Of a stretch of DNA of 64,000 nt, positions 1 to 7,289 are shown piece by piece. Within the stretch, counting starts at the first letter, position 1, and each line of letters starts with the position of its first letter. This stretch comes from Microbacterium sp. lyk4-40-TSB-66 (GTDB taxonomy: Bacteria; Actinomycetota; Actinomycetes; Actinomycetales; Microbacteriaceae), in assembly GCF_030209475.1 (NCBI RefSeq), contig NZ_JARVRW010000018.1:21787-85786 (forward strand), read 5' to 3'. The position numbers were made by a program, and so were the translations under genes. The notes under the pieces are model-generated. The model had not been told where the DNA came from and made no database searches. It worked only from the letters and a program-made list of their open reading frames with translations.

Positions 1-1
1 G

Positions 2-241
2 GCGTTCGCCATCGGCGTGCTGTTCGGGTGGCGATCCCGGATGCCGGCATCCTCGCGCGTGCAGCGAGTGCAGCTGTTTCTGGGGACCGGCGTGCTCGGC
101 GGGTTCACGACCTACAGCGCCCTCGCCGTCGAGGCGGCGGATCCGGGGCTGCTCTGGTGGGGCATCGCCTCGGTCGTGCTCGGCACGGGGGCGGCGTGGG
201 GCGGACTGCTGCTCGGACGCGGCGGGCGGCGGCAGCGATGA
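2..241 (+). CDS. crcB: Fluoride channel CrcB/Fluc, first subunit (5' end outside window)
   Basis: This is the C-terminal part of a small membrane protein whose start lies before the window. The visible protein carries the CrcB signature GTGVLGGFTTYSALAVE, followed by one more membrane helix and a short Arg-rich tail. CrcB/Fluc proteins are fluoride-exporting channels of about 120-130 residues. Gram-positive bacteria often encode two adjacent, non-identical copies that form a heterodimer, and that is the arrangement here. The stop TGA overlaps the ATG of the next crcB gene (ATGA), so the two are probably translationally coupled. Only the missing N-terminus limits certainty. Confidence 0.85.
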   Translation, partial: AFAIGVLFGWRSRMPASSRVQRVQLFLGTGVLGGFTTYSALAVEAADPGLLWWGIASVVLGTGAAWGGLLLGRGGRRQR

Positions 242-603
242 CTCCCCTCGTCTTCGTCGGCGTGGCCGTCGCCGGGGGAGTCGGTGCGGCGCTGCGGTTC
301 CTGCTCGACACCGCGGTGCGGCGCGCGACCGGCGAACGGTTCCCGTGGGGGATCCTCGCCGTCAACATCTCGGGCGCCTTCGTGCTCGGCATCCTGAGCA
401 TGCTCCCCGCCGACGAGGCCTGGCGATGGATCGTCGGCACCGGCCTGCTCGGCGGGTACACGACCTTCAGCGCGGTCGCGGTGACCACGGCACTGCTCGC
501 CGAGGAGGGGCGGACGGCCGCGGCGACGAGCTACGCGGCGGTGTCGTTCGCGGGGTCGGTCGTCGCCGCGGCGGCGGGGTTGGCGCTCGGGTCGCTGTTC
601 TGA
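238..603 (+). CDS. crcB: Fluoride channel CrcB/Fluc, second subunit
   Basis: This 121-residue, four-helix membrane protein is a fluoride channel subunit. It has the N-terminal GGVGAALRF motif, NISGAF in the second helix region and the family signature GTGLLGGYTTFSAVAV near residue 65. These are the conserved Gly/Asn/Phe positions of CrcB/Fluc. Its ATG overlaps the stop codon of the preceding crcB, and length and motifs agree with a complete protein. Together the two products would form an antiparallel heterodimeric fluoride channel in the cytoplasmic membrane. No fluoride riboswitch can be seen because the operon promoter lies outside the window. Confidence 0.9.
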   Translation: MTPLVFVGVAVAGGVGAALRFLLDTAVRRATGERFPWGILAVNISGAFVLGILSMLPADEAWRWIVGTGLLGGYTTFSAVAVTTALLAEEGRTAAATSYAAVSFAGSVVAAAAGLALGSLF

Positions 604-611
604 CCGGGTCC

Positions 612-705
612 GGTCCCTTCGACAGGCTCGGGGACCTCGGGGGGAGGTGGCTGAATTCGCCGGGGGCGGCGCGGGTCCGGTCCCTCCGACGGGCTCAGGG
701 ACCTC
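612..705. repeat. Two REP-like copies between crcB and the radical SAM gene
   Basis: Two degenerate copies of a short extragenic repeat (core CCTTCGACAGGCTCGGGGAC at about 615-634, and TCCGACGGGCTCAGGGACCT at about 685-704) flank a GGAGGTGGCTGA segment. The same words recur near 21490 and twice at 55098-55190. They are a common dispersed extragenic element in this lineage and may help terminate crcB transcription. No gene is visible between 604 and 800. Confidence 0.6.
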
Positions 706-800
706 GAGAACAGTGACGCGCCAACACGGTGAGGGAGGCGAAACACGACTGCTATCCGGTCGTCGTCGTGTGGAAACACCCCGTGGTTCTACTGGTCTGC

Positions 801-1895
801 ATGGACAACGTCTCAGCGCTTGCACCGGTGGACCGTGACCGGGTGTCGACCCGTGTCAGCCTAGCCCTCCTCGGCGTCCGCAGCGACGCTCCCGTGCGGC
901 GCACGGGTGGGGCGGGTCCCAGCGACGACGGTCATTTCGTCGTCGACGGGGAGGGGGCGGCGATCCCCCTCAACCCGAACAGTCCCTACGTCGTCACCGC
1001 CGCGGGTCGCCTCACGCGCGACGGGGCCGACCTCGGCTTCGACGTCGCCCCCGTCGTGCGCCCCCGCTTCTACGACCTTCAGACCGACGAGGGAGTGGCC
1101 TACGACCAGATCGCCAAGCTGCACGGCAAGAACGTGCTGGCCACGACGGTCGTGCAGACCTGCGTGCGCTACGACGAGAGCGAGCGCTGCCGGTTCTGCG
1201 CGATCGAGGCGTCGCTCGATGCCGGCATGACCATCGCGGTGAAGACGCCCGCCATGCTCGCCGAGGTGGCGGATGCCGCGGTGCGGCTGGACGGTGTGAC
1301 GCACATGGTCATGACGACCGGCACCTCGAACGGGTGGGACCGCGGAGCCAAGCACCTCGCCCGGTGCGTCCGCGCGGTGAAGGCGGCGGTGCCGCAACTC
1401 GAGATCCAGGTGCAGTGCGAGCCCCCCGCCGATCTGCAGGCCATCACCGATCTGTACGACGCGGGCGCCCGCTCCATCGGCATCCATGTCGAGTCGATGG
1501 ACGACGAGGTGCGGCGCAGATGGATGCCGGGGAAGTCCCGCGTGAGCATGGACGAGTACCGCGCCGCCTGGCGTGAAGCGGTGCGGGTCTTCGGCTGGAA
1601 CCAGGTGTCGACCTACCTCATCGTCGGGATGGGGGAAGACCCCGACGAGGCGGTCGAGGGGGCGCGAGAGCTCATCGAGATGGGGGTCTACCCCTTCGTC
1701 GTGCCGTTCCGGCCGCTGAAGGGCACGCTTGCCACCGACGTCGACAAGGTGACGGCGCCGCACCGCGCGGTCGTCGACGACATCACCTCGCGCGTCGCCG
1801 GCCTGCTGCACGCGGCGGGCATGCGCGGCGAGGACCAACGCGCGGGATGCGCCGCGTGCGGCGCGTGCAGCATCCTCAAGACGGCGGGCGCGTGA
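801..1895 (+). CDS. MSMEG_0568-family radical SAM protein of the nitrogen-starvation (Nit1C) cluster
   Basis: A 364-residue radical SAM enzyme, first gene of the cluster. The likely cluster-binding cysteines are C121, C130 and C133 (TCVRYDESERCRFC), a C-x8-C-x2-C spacing instead of the usual C-x3-C-x2-C. Downstream come a TTGTSNG segment and a Gly-rich loop (STYLIVGMGEDPDEA). The C-terminus holds a second cysteine set, CAACGAC, which may bind another metal cluster. The frame is open from a GTG at 729, but the ATG at 801 is preferred because the upstream residues look unlike a protein N-terminus. The stop overlaps the next start (TGATG). The reaction is not known to me. The family always travels with a nitrilase and nitrogen-starvation proteins, and published work I recall links such Nit1C clusters to cyanide use as nitrogen source. 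Confidence 0.85.
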   Translation: MDNVSALAPVDRDRVSTRVSLALLGVRSDAPVRRTGGAGPSDDGHFVVDGEGAAIPLNPNSPYVVTAAGRLTRDGADLGFDVAPVVRPRFYDLQTDEGVAYDQIAKLHGKNVLATTVVQTCVRYDESERCRFCAIEASLDAGMTIAVKTPAMLAEVADAAVRLDGVTHMVMTTGTSNGWDRGAKHLARCVRAVKAAVPQLEIQVQCEPPADLQAITDLYDAGARSIGIHVESMDDEVRRRWMPGKSRVSMDEYRAAWREAVRVFGWNQVSTYLIVGMGEDPDEAVEGARELIEMGVYPFVVPFRPLKGTLATDVDKVTAPHRAVVDDITSRVAGLLHAAGMRGEDQRAGCAACGACSILKTAGA

Positions 1896-3286
1896 TGTTC
1901 GATCTCCCGGTGCTGACCGGTGTGCGCCCGCGGACGGAGCCGCTCGCGTGGGAGATCCACGTCGCCGACCCGGCGCGGATCGAGGCGTACCGGGGGATCC
2001 GCCGCGACGTGTTCGTGCGCGAGCAGGGCTTGTTCGCGGGCCGCGACCACGACGACATCGACGATGACCCGCGCACCGTCGTGCTGGTCGCGGCGACGGC
2101 CGCCGGTGACGTTCTGGGTGGCGTCCGGCTGGCGCCGGCGACACCTCGCGACATCGGATGGTGGACGGGCAGTCGACTCGCGGTGCGCCGCGACGCCCGC
2201 AACGCCGGCGGAATCGGCTCCGCCCTCGTGCGCGCCGCGTGCCGCGAGGCCGTCCAGCGAGGTGTGGTGCGGTTCGAGGCCACCGTCCAGGAGCGCAACG
2301 AACCGCTGTTCCGTCACCTGGGATGGGAGCGGTGGGGTCGGGCGACCGTGGCCGGCGCACCGCACGTGCGGATGCGGTGGCCCGTCGACCGGTTCGCCGC
2401 CCTCGTCGCAGCGACGAAGGAACCGCTGGGCGACGTGCTGTCGGGCATCCGTGACGACCACCCCGAGGGACTCGGCGGCCCCGGCTGGGTCGGCGACGAT
2501 GGCGCGCTCGTCCCGGGGACCGACGTCGTCGTCGCGACCGACGCGATCCTGCCCGCCCTCATCGACAAAGACCCGGAGTGGGCCGGATGGTGCGGCGTGC
2601 TCGTGAACGTCAACGACCTGTCCGCGATGGGCGCGCGCGCCGTCGGGATCATGGATGCCGTGTCGGCGCCGACGGCGTCGACCGTGCGTCGGATCGTCTC
2701 GGGGTTGCGCAGCGCGGCCGTGGCGTGGGGCGTTCCCGTCCTCGGAGGCCACACGCAGTGGGGTGGTGCGTCCTCCCTCGCGGTGACCGCCCTCGGGCGC
2801 ACCGACCACCCGGTGGCCGGCGGCGGTGGTCGATCGGGGCAGACGCTCGGGCTCGCCGTCGACCTGCACGGGGGATGGCGGCGCGGGTTCGAGGGCCGAC
2901 AGTGGGATTCGACGTCGACACGCGGCGGCGCCGAGCTGCGCCACCTCGCCGGACTGGTGCCCGAGCAGCGCCCCGCAGCGGCGAAGGACGTGAGCATGGC
3001 CGGCATCGTCGGCACCGCCGCGATGCTCGCCGAGTCGTCGGGCGCGGGCGCCCGTATCGATGTCGCCGCGATCCCCTCCCCGGAGGGCGTCGCGTTCGGC
3101 GACTGGCTGACCTGCTTCCCCGGCTTCGGCATGGTGACCGCCGGAGCCACGCCCCTGACCTCGCCGCTCGCGAGCTCGGCGACCATCGGCGAGCTCACGA
3201 CGGGCTCGGGGGTCGTCCTGCGCTGGCCCGACGGCGTCGAGACCCCCGCCGTCGACGCCGGCGCCACCGGGCTCGGCAAGGCGTAA
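1895..3286 (+). CDS. Fused GNAT N-acetyltransferase (MSMEG_0567/Sll0786) and AIR-synthase-like (Sll0787) protein
   Basis: A 463-residue two-domain protein. Residues about 1-175 form a GNAT acetyltransferase (FVREQGLF, then the acetyl-CoA loop RRDARNAGGIGSALV). Residues about 185-463 resemble PurM/SelD-type AIR synthases (GDDGALVP, VNVNDLSAMGA, GGHTQW), an ATP-using fold. In cyanobacteria the two parts are separate genes, sll0786 and sll0787; here they are one chain. The ATG shares its A with the preceding TGA, and a GTG three bases upstream is also in frame. The protein presumably acetylates and activates an amine- or amide-containing intermediate in the cluster pathway, but the substrate is unknown. 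Confidence 0.85.
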   Translation: MFDLPVLTGVRPRTEPLAWEIHVADPARIEAYRGIRRDVFVREQGLFAGRDHDDIDDDPRTVVLVAATAAGDVLGGVRLAPATPRDIGWWTGSRLAVRRDARNAGGIGSALVRAACREAVQRGVVRFEATVQERNEPLFRHLGWERWGRATVAGAPHVRMRWPVDRFAALVAATKEPLGDVLSGIRDDHPEGLGGPGWVGDDGALVPGTDVVVATDAILPALIDKDPEWAGWCGVLVNVNDLSAMGARAVGIMDAVSAPTASTVRRIVSGLRSAAVAWGVPVLGGHTQWGGASSLAVTALGRTDHPVAGGGGRSGQTLGLAVDLHGGWRRGFEGRQWDSTSTRGGAELRHLAGLVPEQRPAAAKDVSMAGIVGTAAMLAESSGAGARIDVAAIPSPEGVAFGDWLTCFPGFGMVTAGATPLTSPLASSATIGELTTGSGVVLRWPDGVETPAVDAGATGLGKA

Positions 3287-3304
3287 CGCAACCTCATTCC
3301 GGTC

Positions 3305-3320
3305 GAAACCAATCCGAAAC
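3305..3320 (+). promoter_or_regulatory. Direct repeat GAAAC-N6-GAAAC, candidate nitrogen-regulator (GlnR-like) box
   Basis: In the 104-base gap after the GNAT/AIR gene, two identical GAAAC words lie 11 bases apart. This matches the AC-n9-AC arrangement described for GlnR boxes in mycobacteria and half of the Streptomyces GTnAC-n6-GAAAC box. A TGGTAATCA stretch about 17 bases downstream could be a -10 region for the following gene. The motif is short and could be chance; whether this organism has GlnR cannot be seen here. Confidence 0.35.
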
Positions 3321-3390
3321 GCCTGCACGCGAGCCTGGTAATCAGACATTCGCTCCATCCCCGGCTCCACCCGACGCGAAGGACACGAAC

Positions 3391-3918
3391 ATGACCACCG
3401 ACCTCGACGCCCAGATCGCGGAGAACATCGCCACGTCCCTCGGCGAGATCCCGCACCCCTCGCTCCCCAAGGGCAGCAACATCTACGGCTCGACCAAGCT
3501 CTTCCCCGACTTCCAGGCCGAGGACGGCGAGACCTACTTCACGCTCATCCACGGCATCCCGCACGAGTCGTCGGTCAGCTTCGTCGCGATCCTCCAGGCC
3601 ACGCGGGCCCTGCGCAAGGGCTTCGAATCAGCCATCTACCTCTACGGACCGGGCACGCTCGCCGCTGCCGCCAACCGCGGCTTCCCGACCACGGGAGACG
3701 CGGGCTTCCCGGGCGAGCTCAACATGAACAACTCGCTCGAGACGTTCATCAAAGAGGGCGGCACGGTCTACTGCTGCCGTTTCGGTCTGGCGCTGCACGG
3801 CATCCGGGAAGAAGACCTCATCGAGGGCGTCATCCCCGCGCACCCGCTCGACGTGCAGGACGCGTTGATCTACTACGCGCGCAAGGGCGCGATCATCAAC
3901 TCGACCTACAACCTGTAA
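3391..3918 (+). CDS. MSMEG_0572/Sll0783-family nitrogen starvation response protein
   Basis: A 175-residue soluble protein (MTTDLDAQIAENIATSLGEI at the start) with an internal segment YLYGPGTLAAAANRGFP and a later VYCCRFGLALHG, resembling DsrE/sulfur-relay-like small folds. It belongs to the Sll0783 family, which in Synechocystis is induced by nitrogen starvation and always sits beside the Nit6803 nitrilase. The adjacent CC pair near residue 125 may be functional. The gene is preceded by its own possible promoter with a GAAAC direct repeat, and it is followed after 8 bases by the nitrilase gene. The biochemical role is unknown to me; the family assignment is firm. Confidence 0.85.
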   Translation: MTTDLDAQIAENIATSLGEIPHPSLPKGSNIYGSTKLFPDFQAEDGETYFTLIHGIPHESSVSFVAILQATRALRKGFESAIYLYGPGTLAAAANRGFPTTGDAGFPGELNMNNSLETFIKEGGTVYCCRFGLALHGIREEDLIEGVIPAHPLDVQDALIYYARKGAIINSTYNL

Positions 3919-3926
3919 GGCCCGTC

Positions 3927-4829
3927 ATGTCGATCACCGTCGCCTCCGTCTCGGCGAACTTCACCCGGGATCTGGAGCAGAACTACGCCCTCGTCGCCGA
4001 CCTCATCGGTCAGGCGCGGGCCGAGGGGGTGTCGTTCATGGCGTTCCCCGAGGCCGCCCTCGGCGGCTACCTCTCGTCGCTCGGCAACCACGGCGACACC
4101 ATCAAGACGACGACGCGCTCGATGCCGCCGGCGATCCGCCTCGACGGCCCCGAGCTCGCCCGGGTGCAGGAACTCGCGGGCGACATGGTGCTCACCATCG
4201 GGTTCTGCGAGCTCGCCGACGACGGGGAGACGCGGTACAACGCCGCGGTCTGCCTGGACGGGCGGAACATCTACGGGTCGTACCGCAAGGTGCATCAGCC
4301 GTTGGGCGAGAACATGTCGTACTCGGCCGGCGACACCTACCGGGCGTTCGACACCCCGGTCGGACGGGTCGGCATGCAGATCTGCTACGACAAGGCGTTC
4401 CCCGAGGCGGCGCGCATGCTCGCCCTCGACGGCGCCGAGATCGTCGTGAGCATGTCGGCGTGGCCCGCCGCCCGCACCGCCACAGCCGAGAACCTGCAGG
4501 ACGACCGGTGGACGTACCGGTTCAACCAGTTCGACATCGCACGGGCCCTCGACAACCAGGTGTTCTGGATGGCATCCAACCAGTCGGGCACCTTCGGGTC
4601 ACTGCGCTACGTCGGCAACGCGAAGGTCGTCGACCCCGGCGGCAACATCCTCGCCACGACGCTACTCGGAACGGGCCTCGCGATCGCCGAGATCGACGTC
4701 GCCGAGACCTTCCGCGCGATGCGCGGGGGGATGTTCCACCTGCGCGATCGTCGTGCCGACGTGTACGGCCCGGTCGCGGCCCTCGACGGCGCCCACGTCG
4801 ACGGATGGCGGGAGCTCGCACATGCCTGA
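3927..4829 (+). CDS. Nit6803-type nitrilase (active form)
   Basis: A 300-residue carbon-nitrogen hydrolase. All three catalytic residues of the nitrilase fold are present: E42 (FPEAALGGYL), K121 (YRKVHQPLG) and C153 (GMQICYDKAF). It matches the Nit6803/Nit1-type branch, enzymes that hydrolyse nitriles or related C-N bonds. It ends in an 8-base overlap with the next gene, so the two are coupled. In Nit1C clusters this is the defining enzyme; its physiological substrate is debated, and cyanide-derived nitriles are the leading idea. The adjacent paralogue at 6399 has the same architecture but a ruined active site, so this copy is probably the only nitrilase activity of the operon. Confidence 0.9.
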   Translation: MSITVASVSANFTRDLEQNYALVADLIGQARAEGVSFMAFPEAALGGYLSSLGNHGDTIKTTTRSMPPAIRLDGPELARVQELAGDMVLTIGFCELADDGETRYNAAVCLDGRNIYGSYRKVHQPLGENMSYSAGDTYRAFDTPVGRVGMQICYDKAFPEAARMLALDGAEIVVSMSAWPAARTATAENLQDDRWTYRFNQFDIARALDNQVFWMASNQSGTFGSLRYVGNAKVVDPGGNILATTLLGTGLAIAEIDVAETFRAMRGGMFHLRDRRADVYGPVAALDGAHVDGWRELAHA

Positions 4830-5121
4830 GATGCGCTTCGCCGTCCGCTGGCCCGACGGTGCCGAGTCCTCGCACTACTCGCCCAGTCTCGTGATTTACG
4901 ACTACCTCGCCTCCGGCTCCCGCTACGGCGTCGCCGACTTCGTCGCGCGCGCCGGGGATGCTCTGGATGCCGCGGGCGAGCGCGTGCGGGCCGCGTACGG
5001 CTTCGCCTGCACCTCGGCGATGGCGTCCCGTGACGAGATCGTGCGGACGGCCGCCGCCTACCCGGAGGGGGAGGTCACCGTATTGCGCATGGAGCCGCCC
5101 CTCCCCAGGGAGGCATCGTGA
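4822..5121 (+). CDS. MSMEG_0570-family nitrogen starvation response protein
   Basis: A 99-residue small protein beginning MPEMRFAVRWPDGAESSHYS, the typical start of the MSMEG_0570 family found only in nitrilase (Nit1C) clusters. It has no membrane segment and no obvious catalytic motif. A conserved-looking WPDG...YSPS stretch near the N-terminus is followed by an alpha-helical middle (VADFVARAGDALDAAGERVR). Its ATG lies inside the end of the nitrilase gene (8-base overlap), and its stop overlaps the GTG of the flavoprotein gene, so it is translated as part of a tightly coupled set. It may be a partner or scaffold for the nitrilase or flavoprotein, which is inference. Confidence 0.8.
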   Translation: MPEMRFAVRWPDGAESSHYSPSLVIYDYLASGSRYGVADFVARAGDALDAAGERVRAAYGFACTSAMASRDEIVRTAAAYPEGEVTVLRMEPPLPREAS

Positions 5122-6374
5122 TTCCCGTGGCGCTGCAACCGGGCGCCCACTACCCGGCCGTCATCGTGGGCGGCGGACAGGCGGGGCTCTCGGTGAGCCG
5201 GCACCTCGCGCAAGCGGGAGTGCATCACGTCGTCATCGAGCGCGAGACCGCGGCGCACGAGTGGCGCGACGGGCGATGGGACAATTTCACCCTGGTGACA
5301 CCCAACTGGCACTGCCGGCTGCCCGGCTACGCCTATGACGGGCCCGACCCCGACGGGTTCATGACCCGCGACGAGGTCTACGCGTGGGTGCGCGCCTTCG
5401 CCGACACGTTCGACGCCCCTCTGGCCGAGGGGGTGGAGGTGCACCGCGTCGATCGCCGCGACGACGGGGTGTTCGTCGTACAGACGAGCGCGGGGACCAT
5501 CACGGCCGACACGGTGACATCCGCCACCGGCGGGTACCACCGCCCGATCACGCCCTCCTGGGCCGCCGACATCCCCGACCGCATCGTGCAGATGCACTCG
5601 CACCACTACCGCAACGCCGGACAGCTGCCCGGCTCGGTGCTCGTCGTGGGCACGGGGCAATCCGGCACGCAGATCGCCGAAGACCTTCACCTCGAGGGGC
5701 GTCAGGTGCACCTGGCCGTGGGGCGCGCGCCGCGCGTCGCCCGGTTCTACCGGGGACGCGATTGCATGACGTGGCTCGCCGACATGGGCGTGTACGACGT
5801 GCCCGCGGGAGTGCAGGCCGCCGCCAAGCGCGCCGCGACCAACCATTACGTCACAGGGCGCGACGGCGGCCGCGACATCGACCTGCGCGTGTTCGCGACG
5901 CAGGGGATGCGGCTGCACGGGCGTGCGACGGGGATCGCCGACGGAGTGCTCGCCTTCGACGACAGCCTGACCGCCAACCTCGACCACGCCGACTCGGTCG
6001 CCGAGTCGATCAAGAACGACATCGACGCCTTCATCGCCCGCGAAGGGATCGACGCCCCGTTCGAACCGCGTCGCGGCGCGGCGTGGACGCCCCCGCCCGG
6101 CCCCACCCGGCTCGACCTCGCCGAGGTGGATGCCGTCGTGTGGGCCATCGGATTCCGCGCCGACTGGTCGTGGCTGGGCGAGCTCGACGTGCTCGACGCG
6201 AGCGGCCACCCGGTCCATGAACGCGGAGCGACGGCGGTGCCGGGCTTCTCGTTCGTCGGCCTCCCGTGGTTGCACACGTGGGGGTCGGGGCGGTTCCACG
6301 CGATCGCCCGAGACGCCGAGCACGTCGCGGGGCAGGTCGTCGCGGCGTCGCAGGGAGTCCTCGCGGTGCGCTGA
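5118..6374 (+). CDS. MSMEG_0569-family flavin-dependent oxidoreductase
   Basis: A 418-residue flavoprotein of the FMO/Baeyer-Villiger monooxygenase type. An N-terminal FAD fold carries GGGQAGLSVSRHL near residue 17, and a second nucleotide-binding motif VVGTGQSGTQIAEDL near residue 175 would bind NADPH. A late AIGFRADWSWL segment matches the end of such enzymes. The start is GTG, overlapping the preceding stop (GTGA). In the Nit1C cluster this oxidase/monooxygenase is thought to act on the intermediate made by the radical SAM, GNAT and AIR-synthase proteins. The substrate is not known. Family assignment is firm; the reaction is inferred from the folds. Confidence 0.88.
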   Translation: MIPVALQPGAHYPAVIVGGGQAGLSVSRHLAQAGVHHVVIERETAAHEWRDGRWDNFTLVTPNWHCRLPGYAYDGPDPDGFMTRDEVYAWVRAFADTFDAPLAEGVEVHRVDRRDDGVFVVQTSAGTITADTVTSATGGYHRPITPSWAADIPDRIVQMHSHHYRNAGQLPGSVLVVGTGQSGTQIAEDLHLEGRQVHLAVGRAPRVARFYRGRDCMTWLADMGVYDVPAGVQAAAKRAATNHYVTGRDGGRDIDLRVFATQGMRLHGRATGIADGVLAFDDSLTANLDHADSVAESIKNDIDAFIAREGIDAPFEPRRGAAWTPPPGPTRLDLAEVDAVVWAIGFRADWSWLGELDVLDASGHPVHERGATAVPGFSFVGLPWLHTWGSGRFHAIARDAEHVAGQVVAASQGVLAVR

Positions 6375-6386
6375 GCGGCCACCGCG

Positions 6387-6398
6387 TACGCTCGAGAA
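6387..6398 (+). promoter_or_regulatory. Candidate leaderless promoter (-10 TACGCT) for the second nitrilase-like gene
   Basis: TACGCT lies exactly 6 bases before the ATG at 6399, and no Shine-Dalgarno sequence is present. The same -10-to-start spacing is seen before genes at 34132, 53042 and 57673. It suggests a transcript starting at or next to the ATG and therefore an internal promoter in the cluster. Confidence 0.45.
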
Positions 6399-7256
6399 AT
6401 GGCATCCGTCACGATGGCTGCGGTGGCGGCACACTTCGGCCGGGACGTCGAGCGCACGCTCGCGAAGCTCCCCGGCATCGTCGAGGACGCGCGCGGGCGC
6501 GGGACCGACCTGCTCGTGCTCCCGGACGCCACGATCGGCGGCTACCTGCTCGACCTGCACCACCCGGTCGGCGAGGGCGACGGCATCCCTCATGCGGTCG
6601 AGATCGACGGACCGGAGGTGGCGGCGATCGTCGAGCTCGCGGGCGACATGACCGTGTGCGTCGGGATCGCCGAGCGCGCGGTCGAAGACGGCGAGGAGCG
6701 GCTCTACAACGCAGCGGTCTGCGTCAGCGGCGACGGCGTGCTGGGCGTGCACCGCAAGGTGCACCTGCCGCTGGGGGAGTCGGAGGTCTACGCGCCCGGC
6801 GACGATTTCCGCGCGTTCGACACTCCCGTCGGGCGGATCGGCATGCTCATCGACTTCGACAAGACCTTCCCCGAGGCCGCGCGCTCGGTCGCGCTCGACG
6901 GCGCGCAGATCATCGCGTGCCTGAGCGCGTGGCCGGCCAGTGTGACCGACCGGTCGGATCGCATCCGCAACGACCGTCAGGCCCACCTGTTCGACCTGTA
7001 CGACTGCGCGCGCGCCGCCGAGAACCAGGTGTACCTGGTGTCGTCGAATCAGACGGGTGTGCTCGGCGGACTGCGCTTCCTCGGTCAGGCGAAGGTCGTC
7101 GACCCCGCCGGCGAGATCATCGCGAAGACCTGGGCGAAGGGCGGCCTCGCCGTCGCCGAAGCCGACGTCTCGGCCGACATCATCCGGGCGCGGCGCTCTC
7201 TCAACCACCTCGCCCAGCGGGCCGAGCACGCGTACCGGCTGAGCGCCCCGGCGTAG
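6399..7256 (+). CDS. Nitrilase-fold paralogue lacking catalytic Cys and Glu (probable pseudoenzyme)
   Basis: A 285-residue carbon-nitrogen hydrolase homologue, collinear with the active nitrilase at 3927. The Lys of the catalytic triad is kept (K120, HRKVHLPLG). The nucleophile Cys is replaced by Asp (D152, GMLIDFDKTFPEAAR, versus ICYDKAFPEAAR in the active copy) and the base Glu by Asp (D43, LPDATIGGY). The rest of the fold, including the oligomer-forming C-terminus, is intact and the frame is undisturbed, so the gene is under selection. It may assemble with or regulate the active nitrilase, or bind a ligand without hydrolysis. It has its own probable leaderless promoter. It corresponds in position to MSMEG_0566-type genes. 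Confidence 0.85.
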   Translation: MASVTMAAVAAHFGRDVERTLAKLPGIVEDARGRGTDLLVLPDATIGGYLLDLHHPVGEGDGIPHAVEIDGPEVAAIVELAGDMTVCVGIAERAVEDGEERLYNAAVCVSGDGVLGVHRKVHLPLGESEVYAPGDDFRAFDTPVGRIGMLIDFDKTFPEAARSVALDGAQIIACLSAWPASVTDRSDRIRNDRQAHLFDLYDCARAAENQVYLVSSNQTGVLGGLRFLGQAKVVDPAGEIIAKTWAKGGLAVAEADVSADIIRARRSLNHLAQRAEHAYRLSAPA

Positions 7257-7289
7257 CCGCGCGGCGAGGGCTGCGCAGGAAGGACGACC

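Noticed and set aside
729..800. Upstream GTG (729) as start of the radical SAM gene, with GTGTGGAAACAC as part of the protein
   Set aside because: The first 24 residues are unlike a protein N-terminus and the GTGT-N4-ACAC palindrome at 767-778 fits a promoter region better.
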